Below, piece after piece: positions 28,592-37,220 of a DNA stretch of 64,000 nucleotides. The position numbers and the translations under genes are program-made. Where the stretch lies: NCBI GenBank assembly GCA_031555935.1, contig JAVBTX010000006.1, positions 124,001-188,000 on the forward strand, read 5' to 3'. The stretch comes from Roseburia_C sp031555935 (GTDB taxonomy: Bacteria; Bacillota; Clostridia; Lachnospirales; Lachnospiraceae). Numbering within the stretch: position 1 is the first letter of the stretch; the number at the start of each line of letters is the position of its first letter. The notes under the pieces were generated by a model. The model saw nothing but the letters and a program-made list of their open reading frames with translations. It searched no databases and was not told the DNA's origin.

Positions 28592-29311
28592 ATGTTACAG
28601 GTACAGAATTTAAGCAAAAAATATGGAAAGAATCTAGCCGTTGACCAAGTGAGTTTTGCAGTGCCAAATGCGGCGGTAGGAATTTTACTAGGTCCAAATG
28701 GGGCGGGAAAATCAACAATTATTAAAAGTGTTGCCGGATTACTGCGTTATGATGGTCGGGTTGGAATCGAAGGAATGCCGGCGCGAACCGTTGATGCAAA
28801 AAAGGTATTTGCCTATGTGCCGGAAATGCCAGCAATGTTTGAGGCTCTGACTGTCAGAGAACATATCGAATATATCAAAAGGGCATATAACAGCTCCATT
28901 ACGGAGGAAGAAATTGACGTATTATTAAAACGCTTTGAATTATACGACAAGCAGGATAAATTGGGGAATGAATTATCCAAGGGAATGATGCAGAAGGTCA
29001 GTATTTGCTGTGCATTAGCAGTAAAGCCAAAGGTGATTTTATTAGATGAACCAATGGTTGGCTTAGACCCAGCCGCAATCAAAGAATTAAAAGAAGTAAT
29101 TCTTGAATTAAAAGAGCAGGGGACAACGGTTTTAATTAGTACCCATATGTTAGAAATGGTCAAAGATTTATGGGATTTGATGTTTGTTATGGAAAAGGGA
29201 AAGATAATTGGTCAATATTCCAAGGAAGATGCCAAAGATCAGGATATTGAAACACTATTCTTTGAACTGACAAGTTCGTCAGGTGTGACAGGTGGTGAAA
29301 ACAATGAGTAG
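28592..29311 (+). CDS. ABC exporter ATP-binding protein
   Basis: A 239-residue ATPase with Walker A GPNGAGKS, signature LSKGMMQKVSICCAL, Walker B VILLDEPMVGLD and the switch His in ISTHMLEM. The ATG at 28592 is preferred over 28586, since GAGGAG lies 7 nt before it. It is the energising subunit for the permease in the next gene, which overlaps its 3' end by 8 nt. Confidence 0.9.
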   Translation: MLQVQNLSKKYGKNLAVDQVSFAVPNAAVGILLGPNGAGKSTIIKSVAGLLRYDGRVGIEGMPARTVDAKKVFAYVPEMPAMFEALTVREHIEYIKRAYNSSITEEEIDVLLKRFELYDKQDKLGNELSKGMMQKVSICCALAVKPKVILLDEPMVGLDPAAIKELKEVILELKEQGTTVLISTHMLEMVKDLWDLMFVMEKGKIIGQYSKEDAKDQDIETLFFELTSSSGVTGGENNE

Positions 29312-30887
29312 CTTAGGTTATCTTTTTCAGAGAATCTTTGTTAACAAAGTAAAGAAAGCTTTAAAACGACCAGTAACATACATTGCCGTTGTGGGAATCG
29401 TGGGCTATATTTTGATGATGCTATGGTCTTTTGGTATGATGGCAGAGGATATGGGGCTCAAATCGGCAGAGAACTTTGCAACCATTCTGTCGGGAATTGT
29501 ATTTTTTATTATGCCAGCGGACATTATTAGCTATACAAAACGTAAAGGCTTGGTATTTAAAGCATCCGATGTTCACTTTGTATTTCCGTCACCGGAAAAT
29601 CCAAAACAAGTGTTACTGTTTGCATCACTGCGAAATTATGTAGCATTGTTTGCCATTGGCTTTTTTGTAATGATATTTGGCATTGCTTTTATGGACATTG
29701 CAGCATGGCGCATGATTTTGTACTTTATCTTTTTTGCAGTGTTGGAAAATATTTTAGAGGGCAGTATGATAATTATATGCTATGGAAATCAGACGCTGCC
29801 CAAGGGGTTTTTCACGGCTCTAAAATGGATTTGCTATGGACTAATGGGCGTGCTGACTGTTACCGCGATAATATTACTCTGTGTTCAAGGGGCGCATTTT
29901 AGCATTGTTCGGGAGTATTTAACATTACCAGTGATACAATTAGTACCAGTTGTGGGCTGGGCGATTGCCTTTGTACATTTACTGCTGCTTGGACCAACTG
30001 CGGTAAATGTAACAGCGACCATTTGTTATTTGCTTACGGTGCTGTTGTTATTTATCTATGCCAGAAAAATGACCTGTACTGGTGAATTTTATGAGGATGC
30101 AACAAAATTTGCTGAGGAATTTGCCACCAAACAGCAGCGCGCCAAGAAGGGTGAGGTATCGATTTCCTTTGGCGAAAAAAAATATGTGAAGGGTGCTAAA
30201 GTAGAGTATAAGGGCGTATATGCAAAGGCGATCTTTTACCGGCAATTGCTAGAATATAAGAAAAATCGTTTCTTTATCTTCGGTGGGAATACATTGCTTA
30301 GTCTAGGCATTGGTGTAGCCATTGCGGCGGTGGCGTATTTTACCGATATGACAAAAGAGTTTAAAGAAGGATTAGTATTTGTCATTCCAGCTGTGATTGC
30401 CTATATCATCTTTATATTTAGCGGCTATGTAACAAAATGGACGAAAGAACTGGAAAACCCATACACATTCCTTGTTCCCGATAGCGGTATCAAAAAAGTC
30501 TGGTATGCTACCAAGATTGAGCATATTCGGGCAATTGTCGATGGGTGCCTGATCACTATTCCAGGTGCGATTGTAATGAAGCTAAGCCCAATTGTCACTG
30601 TTTTAACAGTGCTCATATATATCTGTCTGATGGCCAACAAGCTTTATATCAATATGCTTTCCGATAAAATATTAGGAAAGTCGCTGGGGAATGGCGGAAA
30701 AACCATTCTGCGAACCATCTTTCAAGGCTTGGCCATGACGATTGCAATCATTATGGCAGTAGTATTTGGTGTAATATTTAATATTAACACAGGATTTTTA
30801 GCATTAATTATCGTAACTGTTCTTATTACAGTAGCAGTAGCCGTATTGGCATCGACATCCTTTGACCGCATGGAAAGGTATGATTAG
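29304..30887 (+). CDS. Large ABC exporter permease (putative ABC_export family)
   Basis: A 527-residue membrane protein with about 12 hydrophobic helices and a cytoplasmic loop around residues 260-310. It matches the pattern of the putative ABC exporter (ABC_export) family found in Firmicutes beside ATPases. It overlaps the ATPase gene by 8 nt, so the two are co-translated. Substrate unknown. Confidence 0.85.
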   Translation: MSSLGYLFQRIFVNKVKKALKRPVTYIAVVGIVGYILMMLWSFGMMAEDMGLKSAENFATILSGIVFFIMPADIISYTKRKGLVFKASDVHFVFPSPENPKQVLLFASLRNYVALFAIGFFVMIFGIAFMDIAAWRMILYFIFFAVLENILEGSMIIICYGNQTLPKGFFTALKWICYGLMGVLTVTAIILLCVQGAHFSIVREYLTLPVIQLVPVVGWAIAFVHLLLLGPTAVNVTATICYLLTVLLLFIYARKMTCTGEFYEDATKFAEEFATKQQRAKKGEVSISFGEKKYVKGAKVEYKGVYAKAIFYRQLLEYKKNRFFIFGGNTLLSLGIGVAIAAVAYFTDMTKEFKEGLVFVIPAVIAYIIFIFSGYVTKWTKELENPYTFLVPDSGIKKVWYATKIEHIRAIVDGCLITIPGAIVMKLSPIVTVLTVLIYICLMANKLYINMLSDKILGKSLGNGGKTILRTIFQGLAMTIAIIMAVVFGVIFNINTGFLALIIVTVLITVAVAVLASTSFDRMERYD

Positions 30888-30903
30888 ACATATTTTGTAG
30901 AAA

Positions 30904-30972
30904 AGGGACTAGACGAATTGAAAAAAGTGTGCGAAAATATGGGCAGTATGTTAAATGTCTAACAAAGTCCCT
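30904..30972 (+). other. Imperfect long inverted repeat before the GGGtGRT operon
   Basis: AGGGAC with GTCCCT (30904-30909, 30967-30972) and TAGAC with GTCTA (30910-30914, 30957-30961) bracket a 42-nt loop. No T run follows, so it is not a standard terminator. It could be a leader structure for the downstream operon. Confidence 0.4.
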
Positions 30973-31036
30973 CATATATTCGGTGGAAAGTTAAAATTTA
31001 ACATGAGATACATTTATAATTGAAAGGAGACTTAAA

Positions 31037-31729
31037 ATGATTTACACACATGAAGTACAAAATATGTGTACAGTTGCCAAAGGTGCAAAGCACGAGCCGG
31101 CTCCAATTCCAGAAGAAGGAAAATGGGTACACTCCAAAAAAATTGAAGATATTTCCGGATTTACACACGGTGTAGGCTGGTGTGCTCCTCAGCAGGGTGC
31201 ATGTAAGCTGTCCTTAAACGTAAAAGAAGGTATCATTCAGGAAGCATTAATTGAAACTATCGGATGTTCAGGAATGACACATTCAGCAGCTATGGCGGCA
31301 GAAGCATTACAGGGAAAAACAATTTTGGAAGCATTAAATACTGACTTAGTATGTGATGCTATCAACACCGCAATGAGAGAATTATTCTTACAGATTGTAT
31401 ACGGCCGTACCCAGAGTGCATTCTCTGATGATGGTTTGCCAGTCGGCGCAGGTCTGGAAGATTTAGGAAAAGGACTTCGTTCCCAGGTTGGTACAATGTA
31501 CGCAACATTGGAAAAAGGTGTTCGTTATTTAGAGATGGCAGAAGGATATGTAACTGGCATCGCTTTAGACGAAAACGACGAAGTAATCGGATATCAGTTC
31601 GTTTCTCTTGGAAAAATGACTGACTTCATCAAAAAAGGTGATGATCCAAACACAGCATGGGAGAAATCCAAAGGCCAGTATGGTCGTGTCGAAGATGCTG
31701 CAAAGATTATCGACCCAAGAGCAGAATAA
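31037..31729 (+). CDS. Iron-sulfur cluster assembly scaffold-like protein of the GGGtGRT pair
   Basis: A 230-residue protein with a NifU/IscU-like N-terminal domain: Cys in GWCAPQQGACKL, the IETIGCSGMTHSAAMAAEAL segment and a third region LVCDAINTAMRELFL. It is the constant partner of the GGGtGRT family in anaerobes; the name follows that association and no enzymatic activity is established. A good AAAGGAGA ribosome site and codons typical of highly expressed genes suggest strong expression. The partner gene starts 19 nt after its stop. Confidence 0.9.
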   Translation: MIYTHEVQNMCTVAKGAKHEPAPIPEEGKWVHSKKIEDISGFTHGVGWCAPQQGACKLSLNVKEGIIQEALIETIGCSGMTHSAAMAAEALQGKTILEALNTDLVCDAINTAMRELFLQIVYGRTQSAFSDDGLPVGAGLEDLGKGLRSQVGTMYATLEKGVRYLEMAEGYVTGIALDENDEVIGYQFVSLGKMTDFIKKGDDPNTAWEKSKGQYGRVEDAAKIIDPRAE

Positions 31730-31747
31730 GAAAGGAGACGGACAAAA

Positions 31748-32758
31748 ATGCCATTATTTGAATCATATGAAAGAAGAGTTGATCAAATCAACGCTGTTTT
31801 AAATAGTTATGGAATCAGCTCTATCGAAGAAGCTGAAAAAATTACCAAAGATGCAGGTTTGGATGTATATGAATTAGTTAAAAAAATTCAGCCAATCTGT
31901 TTCGAAAATGCATGCTGGGCTTACATCGTAGGTGCTGCCATCGCAATCAAAAAAGACTGTCGCAGAGCTGCTGATGCTGCCGCTGCCATCGGAGAAGGCC
32001 TTCAGGCATTCTGTATCCCAGGTTCTGTTGCAGACCACAGAGCAGTAGGTATCGGACATGGTAACTTAGGAAAAATGTTATTAGAAGAAGAAACTGAATG
32101 TTTCTGCTTCTTAGCTGGACATGAATCCTTTGCAGCTGCTGAAGGTGCAATTGGAATCGCTGAGAAAGCAAACAAAGTACGTCAGAAACCATTACGTGTT
32201 ATCTTAAATGGACTTGGCAAAGATGCAGCTCAGATTATTTCTCGTATCAACGGATTTACATTTGTTGAGACAAAAATGAACTACTTCACAGGTGATGTAG
32301 AAGTACAGTATGAGAAAGCATTCTCTAAAGGACTTCGTGCAACTGTAAAATGTTACGGCGCTGACGATGTAACCGAAGGTGTTGCAATCATGCATAAAGA
32401 AAATGTAGGTGTTTCCATTACTGGTAACTCTACAAATCCAACTCGTTTCCAGCATCCAGTAGCAGGAACATACAAAAAAGAATGTATCGAGCAGGGTAAA
32501 AAATACTTCTCAGTAGCATCTGGTGGTGGTACCGGACGTACTTTGCATCCAGATAACATGGCTGCTGGTCCTGCATCTTACGGAATGACAGATACAATGG
32601 GACGTATGCATTCAGATGCACAGTTCGCAGGTTCTTCCTCTGTACCAGCTCACGTAGAAATGATGGGACTGATCGGAATGGGTAACAACCCAATGGTAGG
32701 TGCTACCGTAGCAGTAGCTGTTTCGATTGAAGAAGCTTCTAAAGAAGGTAAATTTTAA
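31748..32758 (+). CDS. GGGtGRT family protein
   Basis: A 336-residue protein of the GGGtGRT family, named for the motif visible here as ASGGGTGRTLHPDNM. Other conserved parts are CFENACWAYIVGAAIAIKK near residue 55, CFCFLAGHESFAAAEGA and GLIGMGNNPMVGAT near the C-terminus. Function is unknown; the constant pairing with a Fe-S scaffold suggests a metallocluster or cofactor enzyme of anaerobic metabolism. AAAGGAGA precedes the ATG. Its last 13 codons and stop lie inside a 44-bp direct repeat whose second copy is 975 bp downstream, beyond a toxin-antitoxin cassette. Confidence 0.92.
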   Translation: MPLFESYERRVDQINAVLNSYGISSIEEAEKITKDAGLDVYELVKKIQPICFENACWAYIVGAAIAIKKDCRRAADAAAAIGEGLQAFCIPGSVADHRAVGIGHGNLGKMLLEEETECFCFLAGHESFAAAEGAIGIAEKANKVRQKPLRVILNGLGKDAAQIISRINGFTFVETKMNYFTGDVEVQYEKAFSKGLRATVKCYGADDVTEGVAIMHKENVGVSITGNSTNPTRFQHPVAGTYKKECIEQGKKYFSVASGGGTGRTLHPDNMAAGPASYGMTDTMGRMHSDAQFAGSSSVPAHVEMMGLIGMGNNPMVGATVAVAVSIEEASKEGKF

Positions 32759-32761
32759 GAA
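32718..32761 (+). repeat. 44-bp direct repeat, left copy (attL-like), within the 3' end of the GGGtGRT gene
   Basis: This segment covers the last 13 codons, the stop codon and the following AGAA. It matches 33693-33736 at 43 of 44 positions, the single difference being T to C just before the stop codon. The gene remains intact in this copy. Confidence 0.95.
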
Positions 32762-32790
32762 TAGCGTAAATATAAGATTTTTAAAGTATG

Positions 32791-32828
32791 TAGGAGTGGC
32801 TAATGCATGAAAATGTATGCCACTCCTA
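32791..32828. repeat. Bulged inverted repeat at the left end of the cassette
   Basis: TAGGAGTGGC pairs perfectly with GCCACTCCTA. After a 2-nt bulge, ATGCAT pairs with ATGTAT around a GAAA loop. No T run follows. A one-sided bulge recalls folded recombination sites, but integron core motifs are absent. Confidence 0.8.
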
Positions 32829-32942
32829 TACTATTCCTACATCATTCATACACCATATTCATACACCTGTTTTTTCATAATAACATAACTTTTTGTTACC
32901 CGCGTACTGAAAAAAAGTATTTTTGATATGTGATTGCGAAAC

Positions 32943-32973
32943 GCTTGCATTTTGCAAGCAAAATGGATATACT
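32943..32973 (+). promoter_or_regulatory. Toxin-antitoxin promoter with overlapping operator
   Basis: TTGCAT (32945-32950) and TATACT (32968-32973), 17 bp apart. The palindrome GCTTGCA-TTT-TGCAAGC (32943-32959) covers the -35 box, as expected for antitoxin autorepression. Ribosome site GGGAGG follows. Confidence 0.8.
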
Positions 32974-32996
32974 AATATTAAAGGGAGGCGATTTGT

Positions 32997-33302
32997 ATGG
33001 CTAGAACATCGAATGTTTTTGCACGGGTAGAGCCCGAAATAAAAGAACAGGCAGAGCAGGTGCTTGGTAGTTTAGGTATTCCAATGTCAAATGCAGTTGG
33101 TATGTTTTTAAGACAGGTTGTATTGCAACGTGGAATTCCTTTCGAGATGAAATTACCACAAGAGGCTCCGCTTGCGTATAGTTCGCTTACAAAGGCACAG
33201 TTTGATGCAGAAATGAAAAAAGGTATGGATGATATACAAGAAGGCAGAGTGTATTCAGCAGATGTCATTGAAAATGAGTTGAAAAGAGATTTTGGTATAT
33301 GA
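32997..33302 (+). CDS. RelB/DinJ-family antitoxin
   Basis: A 101-residue antitoxin. The N-terminal ribbon-helix-helix (FARVEPEIKEQAEQVLGSLG then SNAVGMFLRQVV) binds the palindromic operator. The C-terminal half (EMKKGMDDIQEGRVYSADVI) is the usual toxin-wrapping region. The stop overlaps the toxin ATG by 4 nt (ATGA), keeping the two in balance. A strong GGGAGG ribosome site lies 9 nt before the ATG. Whether it neutralises its partner has not been shown for this pair. Confidence 0.9.
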   Translation: MARTSNVFARVEPEIKEQAEQVLGSLGIPMSNAVGMFLRQVVLQRGIPFEMKLPQEAPLAYSSLTKAQFDAEMKKGMDDIQEGRVYSADVIENELKRDFGI

Positions 33303-33628
33303 GTTGGAATGTAGTCTATTCAGCGCAAGCCCACCAGGATTTAAGAAATATCTATAAGTACATTGCTTACGAGCTGCTTGTGCCGGAAACGGCAGCTGAA
33401 CAGACACGAAGGATTATGAAAGAGATTCGATTCCTTGACGAAATGCCGATGCGTTATCATTTATATGATGATGAGCCTTGGAACAGTCAAGGAGTGAGGT
33501 ACTTTCCGGTGGATAATTATCTTGTGTTTTATCTGCCAGATGAAATAAAAAATACAGTAAATATTATCCGTATTATGTATGGTGGCAGAGATGTTCATAG
33601 ACAGTTAAGTGTCATAGAGAGTAGTTAA
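33299..33628 (+). CDS. RelE/ParE-family toxin
   Basis: A 109-residue toxin of the RelE/ParE superfamily: WNVVYSAQAHQDLRNIYKYI at the start, MPMRYHLYDDEPW, then RYFPVDNYLVFYLPDE and VNIIRIMYGGRD at the end. RelE members cleave mRNA on the ribosome and ParE members poison gyrase; the sequence alone does not decide between them. The Arg- and Tyr-containing C-terminal strand favours a RelE-like ribonuclease. It overlaps the antitoxin gene by 4 nt. Confidence 0.9.
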   Translation: MSWNVVYSAQAHQDLRNIYKYIAYELLVPETAAEQTRRIMKEIRFLDEMPMRYHLYDDEPWNSQGVRYFPVDNYLVFYLPDEIKNTVNIIRIMYGGRDVHRQLSVIESS

Positions 33629-33662
33629 ACGTAGTTTACTCCTACATTATTCCTACACTTTA

Positions 33663-33692
33663 GGATGTAAACAGTGTATTTACAGCCTTTTT
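33663..33692 (+). terminator. Terminator of the toxin-antitoxin unit
   Basis: TGTAAA pairs with TTTACA, flanked by GG and CC, and is followed by TTTTT. It ends exactly where the right-hand direct repeat starts. Confidence 0.6.
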
Positions 33693-33736
33693 CTGTTTCG
33701 ATTGAAGAAGCTTCTAAAGAAGGTAAATTCTAAGAA
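33693..33736 (+). repeat. 44-bp direct repeat, right copy (attR-like)
   Basis: A non-coding relic of the GGGtGRT 3' end, 43 of 44 identical to 32718-32761. It still carries the 13 codons and stop but no start. Confidence 0.95.
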
Positions 33737-33761
33737 ACACCACATAAATACAAAAAAATAG

Positions 33762-33794
33762 ACTGCACTGACTGTTATGGTTGGTGCAGTTTTT
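33762..33794 (+). terminator. Terminator probably once belonging to the GGGtGRT operon
   Basis: ACTGCAC pairs with GTGCAGT, with inner TGAC/GTTG pairs, then TTTT. It lies 25 bp after the right repeat, at the place expected for the GGGtGRT terminator if the cassette were absent. Confidence 0.75.
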
Positions 33795-33886
33795 GCGTTA
33801 ATGTCTTTGATTGTTGAATCTTATGGAAGCATATGATATATTGATTTAGAAATACAAGAATATGTTAGCAGACAAAGAGGTGTAGC

Positions 33887-36800
33887 ATGAGAAAAATAAT
33901 CTTAAGCTTAATCATGGCATTAAGCTTGATGATACCTATATTTAGTAATAATGCAAGCGCAAGTGAAGTAGAACGAAAGACAGTCAGAATCGCTGTGTCA
34001 GATGATGAAAACATCATCATCGACCGGATTATTTATACCGCCCTTAACCGGCTTGGATATGACGTGGTTGTGTCTTCAATGGGAATGAAAACGGCGATTA
34101 TGTCCGTAGATAATGGTGAAAATGATTTGCTTGCGGTGCAGGCAATTGGGATTGAAGACATTTATACAAACTTAATTCCAATTGAAGTGCCGATATCCTA
34201 TGTAGATATGGTTACCTATACCAACGCGGATTCGAATCAGACCTTTGATTCCTGGGAGGATTTGAATGGTCTGCGTGTTGTATATCATGCTAAAAATACG
34301 CATGTAGAGAATCATATACCTTCGGGAGCCGAAAAATATTCCTTTAATGATTACGAACAATTATATAATGAAATTTTGAATGATAATGCAGATGTTTTGG
34401 TTATGCCGGTTACTGAACTTAGTGCTAAAGTACTACCGGAAGGAATCAAAGGGGCTGGAATTGTTGAAGTAGTAGACACTTATTCCTTTGTAAATAATAA
34501 TCATCCAGAGTTAGCCGAGCAATTAGCGGTAGAATACGCAAAAATGCTCAAAGATGGAACGATATATAAAATAAAAAACAATCTGACAGCAGATGATACA
34601 AAGGATAAAGTGGTACTGCATATATCGTCATACAGCTCTGAAATGCTATGGGAAAATAACCTTGTACATGGGGTAAAAGAAGCATTGAGCGGCGCAGAAA
34701 ATGTAACCTATTATAATCTTGCCCTGAATTTAAAGCGTTTGTCAAATACTCAGGCTCAATATGAATTAATGGAAAAATCTATTCATGCAACCTTTATTGA
34801 CCGAGCCCCAGATATCATCATAACGTCCGATAATAATGCGCTTGATTTTGTGGTAAAAAATTACAGTATGTTATTCAATAATATACCTGTAGTCTATTGT
34901 GGTATCAATAATTATTCGGATGAAATGGTTTATGGTCTTGAGGAGCATATCACAGGATTAAGAGAAACGACATCTGCCGTTGAAACGATGCAGGAAATGC
35001 TTCGATTATTTCCTGACACCGAAAAAATTTATATTTTAAACGATGATTCCATCACTGGACGCATGTGCCGAAACCAAATGGAGGAGCAGTTTTCATCATA
35101 TGAAGGAAAGGTAACTCTGCAATATAATCAAAACGAACCATTAATTGATATCATGAATGAAATTTCAGCAATGGGCAAAAATACACTCGTTTTATGCGGA
35201 ACCTTTTACGTTGACGGAACCGGAAAATATTATTCCGAGCAAGAATTTGCAGAGACTTTAGGCGACGGTCTTACAAATCCGATATTTTGCCTTAGCGGAG
35301 CAGATATTGGATTTGGAACAATAATCGGAGGTAAAGTATCCGATGGATATAAGCATGGTCATGGGGCAGGTGAGCTTGCACTGGAAGTTCTGGATGGTAA
35401 GACAATAAGTGAACTTGTGATTGCAGACAATGCAGATAAACTAAATACATGGATGTTTGATTACAAAGCAGCGAAAAAAAGTGGATTAAAAACGAATGAA
35501 CTTTATTCGGAGCATATCGCTTATAATAGAGAATTATCGCTTTTGGAAAGCAACCCGGTTGAGGCTATGATGCTGATTAGCCTATTAGTATTTGCTATAT
35601 TTGTTGCGGCCATAGTAGGAATTTTTGCATTTGTACTAAGAAAAAAGAACAATTCATTGCTTGAGATACAGAAGCATTTGCATACGGCCGAGGAACTGCT
35701 TGAGAAAGACAATGAAATCCGCCGCTCACAAGAGGACTTATATTCATTGCTTAACTCTGTTATGCAGCCGGTTTTGGTGGTTGATATGGAAAGCAATCTA
35801 CTTTTGTATGTCAATGATGCCTATGTGAAAACATTTTCATATTTGTCACGAAAAGACGCTCTGGCACATGGTATCGAGAATTTGTTGGAAATTGTAAAAA
35901 GCAGCGGCGAACATGAATTTACAACATGCAATGGCCGCAAATTCTTTGGCCGGGTGATGGTCAATTGTGTCCGGTTTAATGAGCGCGCAGCATATGCGGC
36001 GGTGATTCAAGATATTACAACAGATATCTTAAAAACGAAAATGCTGCAAAAAACAGCTAATTTAGAGCGTAAAGAAAATGAACTGAAAAGTCAGTTTGTG
36101 GTCAATATGAGTCATGAGCTGCGTACACCAATGAATGCAATTATTGGTCTTTCTCAAGTTGCACTAAAAAAAGACTTTGAGAAAGATGCCCATGAAATGT
36201 TTTATAAAGTAAACAATTCAGCCCGACTACTATTAGATTTAATCAATGATGTATTGGATTTTTCTAAAATAGAAGCAAATAAAATTGAAATATTTACGGA
36301 TGAGTTTGAATTGGAATCAGTATTAAATGATGCATTTGCAGTAGTAGCACCGAGAATTGAAACAAAGGATATCGAATTGCAGTTAAAAATTGATGAAAGA
36401 CTGCCACAATATATTTTGGGTGATAGAACTAGAGTATGGCAAGTATTGAAGAATATTTTAGACAATTCAGCAAAGTTTACGGAGCAAGGAAAAATAGCAC
36501 TAAATGTTACATTAGAAAAAGAAATCACTACGAATGTACAAGTGCTGATAAAGTTTGTGATTAGTGATACTGGAGTGGGAATGTCAAATGAGCAGTTGAA
36601 TAGTTTATATAAACCATTTGAGCAATTTCATGAAGCGAGAAGTGCAGTAGCAGGAACAGGCCTTGGTATGACGATAACAAAGCAGCTGGTTCAACTGATG
36701 AATGGTGAAATAAATGTTTCCAGTATGCAAGGGGAAGGAACAACGACCACAATCATAATACCGTTTCAAGTGTCAGACACGATTCATAGTCAGCACGATG

Positions 36801-37201
36801 ATGGCACATCGGAAGAAACACAGGCAGTATATCCAAACGTTGCCGTATTATTGGTCGAAGATAATGAAATTAACCAAGAGGTTGCCAACAGCATGCTTGA
36901 ATTCTATGAGATTCATCCCGTTATTGTCGGTAATGGAAAAGAAGCAATTGAGATGCTGGAAAAGCAGCATTTTGATTTAGTATTCATGGATTTATTAATG
37001 CCAGTTATGGATGGTCATGAGGCGACAAAATATATTCGTGCATCAGATAAACCATATCGGGATATTACCATTGTAGCGATGACGGCAAATGTAGTAAAAG
37101 AAGAGATTGAGCTGTGTATGCGCAACGGAATGAATGACCATATCGGGAAGCCAATTGAATTTAAACGACTAGATACCGTTTTGAATAAATGGTTGAAATA
37201 A
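33887..37201 (+). CDS. Hybrid sensor histidine kinase with two binding-protein-like sensor domains
   Basis: A 1104-residue sensor. A signal peptide (about 1-26) leads to a family-3 solute-binding-like domain (about 30-240) and then a second periplasmic-binding/ABC_sub_bind-like domain (about 245-545). One membrane helix (about 557-582), a coiled coil and a PAS-like domain (about 615-700) follow. The kinase has MSHELRTPMNAIIG (phospho-His743), N-box DNSAKFT, DTGVGMS and GTGLGMT. A C-terminal receiver has LLVEDNEIN and phospho-Asp1035 in FMDLLMPVMDG. It probably reports an extracellular small molecule by phosphorelay. No dedicated output regulator is adjacent; a partner must act elsewhere, or the receiver itself signals. 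It follows the cassette and terminator. Confidence 0.9.
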   Translation: MRKIILSLIMALSLMIPIFSNNASASEVERKTVRIAVSDDENIIIDRIIYTALNRLGYDVVVSSMGMKTAIMSVDNGENDLLAVQAIGIEDIYTNLIPIEVPISYVDMVTYTNADSNQTFDSWEDLNGLRVVYHAKNTHVENHIPSGAEKYSFNDYEQLYNEILNDNADVLVMPVTELSAKVLPEGIKGAGIVEVVDTYSFVNNNHPELAEQLAVEYAKMLKDGTIYKIKNNLTADDTKDKVVLHISSYSSEMLWENNLVHGVKEALSGAENVTYYNLALNLKRLSNTQAQYELMEKSIHATFIDRAPDIIITSDNNALDFVVKNYSMLFNNIPVVYCGINNYSDEMVYGLEEHITGLRETTSAVETMQEMLRLFPDTEKIYILNDDSITGRMCRNQMEEQFSSYEGKVTLQYNQNEPLIDIMNEISAMGKNTLVLCGTFYVDGTGKYYSEQEFAETLGDGLTNPIFCLSGADIGFGTIIGGKVSDGYKHGHGAGELALEVLDGKTISELVIADNADKLNTWMFDYKAAKKSGLKTNELYSEHIAYNRELSLLESNPVEAMMLISLLVFAIFVAAIVGIFAFVLRKKNNSLLEIQKHLHTAEELLEKDNEIRRSQEDLYSLLNSVMQPVLVVDMESNLLLYVNDAYVKTFSYLSRKDALAHGIENLLEIVKSSGEHEFTTCNGRKFFGRVMVNCVRFNERAAYAAVIQDITTDILKTKMLQKTANLERKENELKSQFVVNMSHELRTPMNAIIGLSQVALKKDFEKDAHEMFYKVNNSARLLLDLINDVLDFSKIEANKIEIFTDEFELESVLNDAFAVVAPRIETKDIELQLKIDERLPQYILGDRTRVWQVLKNILDNSAKFTEQGKIALNVTLEKEITTNVQVLIKFVISDTGVGMSNEQLNSLYKPFEQFHEARSAVAGTGLGMTITKQLVQLMNGEINVSSMQGEGTTTTIIIPFQVSDTIHSQHDDGTSEETQAVYPNVAVLLVEDNEINQEVANSMLEFYEIHPVIVGNGKEAIEMLEKQHFDLVFMDLLMPVMDGHEATKYIRASDKPYRDITIVAMTANVVKEEIELCMRNGMNDHIGKPIEFKRLDTVLNKWLK

Positions 37202-37220
37202 AATAAAAATATAAGGAAAA

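Larger units (their letters stand above)
32762..33736. mobile_element. 975-bp toxin-antitoxin cassette bounded by 44-bp direct repeats
   Basis: The unit contains a hairpin, a relBE-type promoter/operator, two toxin-antitoxin genes, a terminator and one repeat copy. Removing it by recombination between the repeats would rejoin the GGGtGRT gene directly to the terminator at 33762-33794. Near both ends lies a related 20-bp motif (32822-32841 and 33638-33657, 18 of 20 identical, containing TATTCCTACA). No integrase or transposase is encoded, so mobilisation in trans or a decayed element is inferred. Confidence 0.7.

Noticed and set aside
31015..31020. TATAAT as -10 box of the GGGtGRT operon
   Set aside because: It would start transcription inside the ribosome site, and no -35 box fits at 16-18 bp.
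32791..32828. Integron attC site at the toxin-antitoxin cassette
   Set aside because: The bulged hairpin is suggestive, but no GTTRRRY core sites or integron integrase are present and the 44-bp duplication is too long for attI x attC products.
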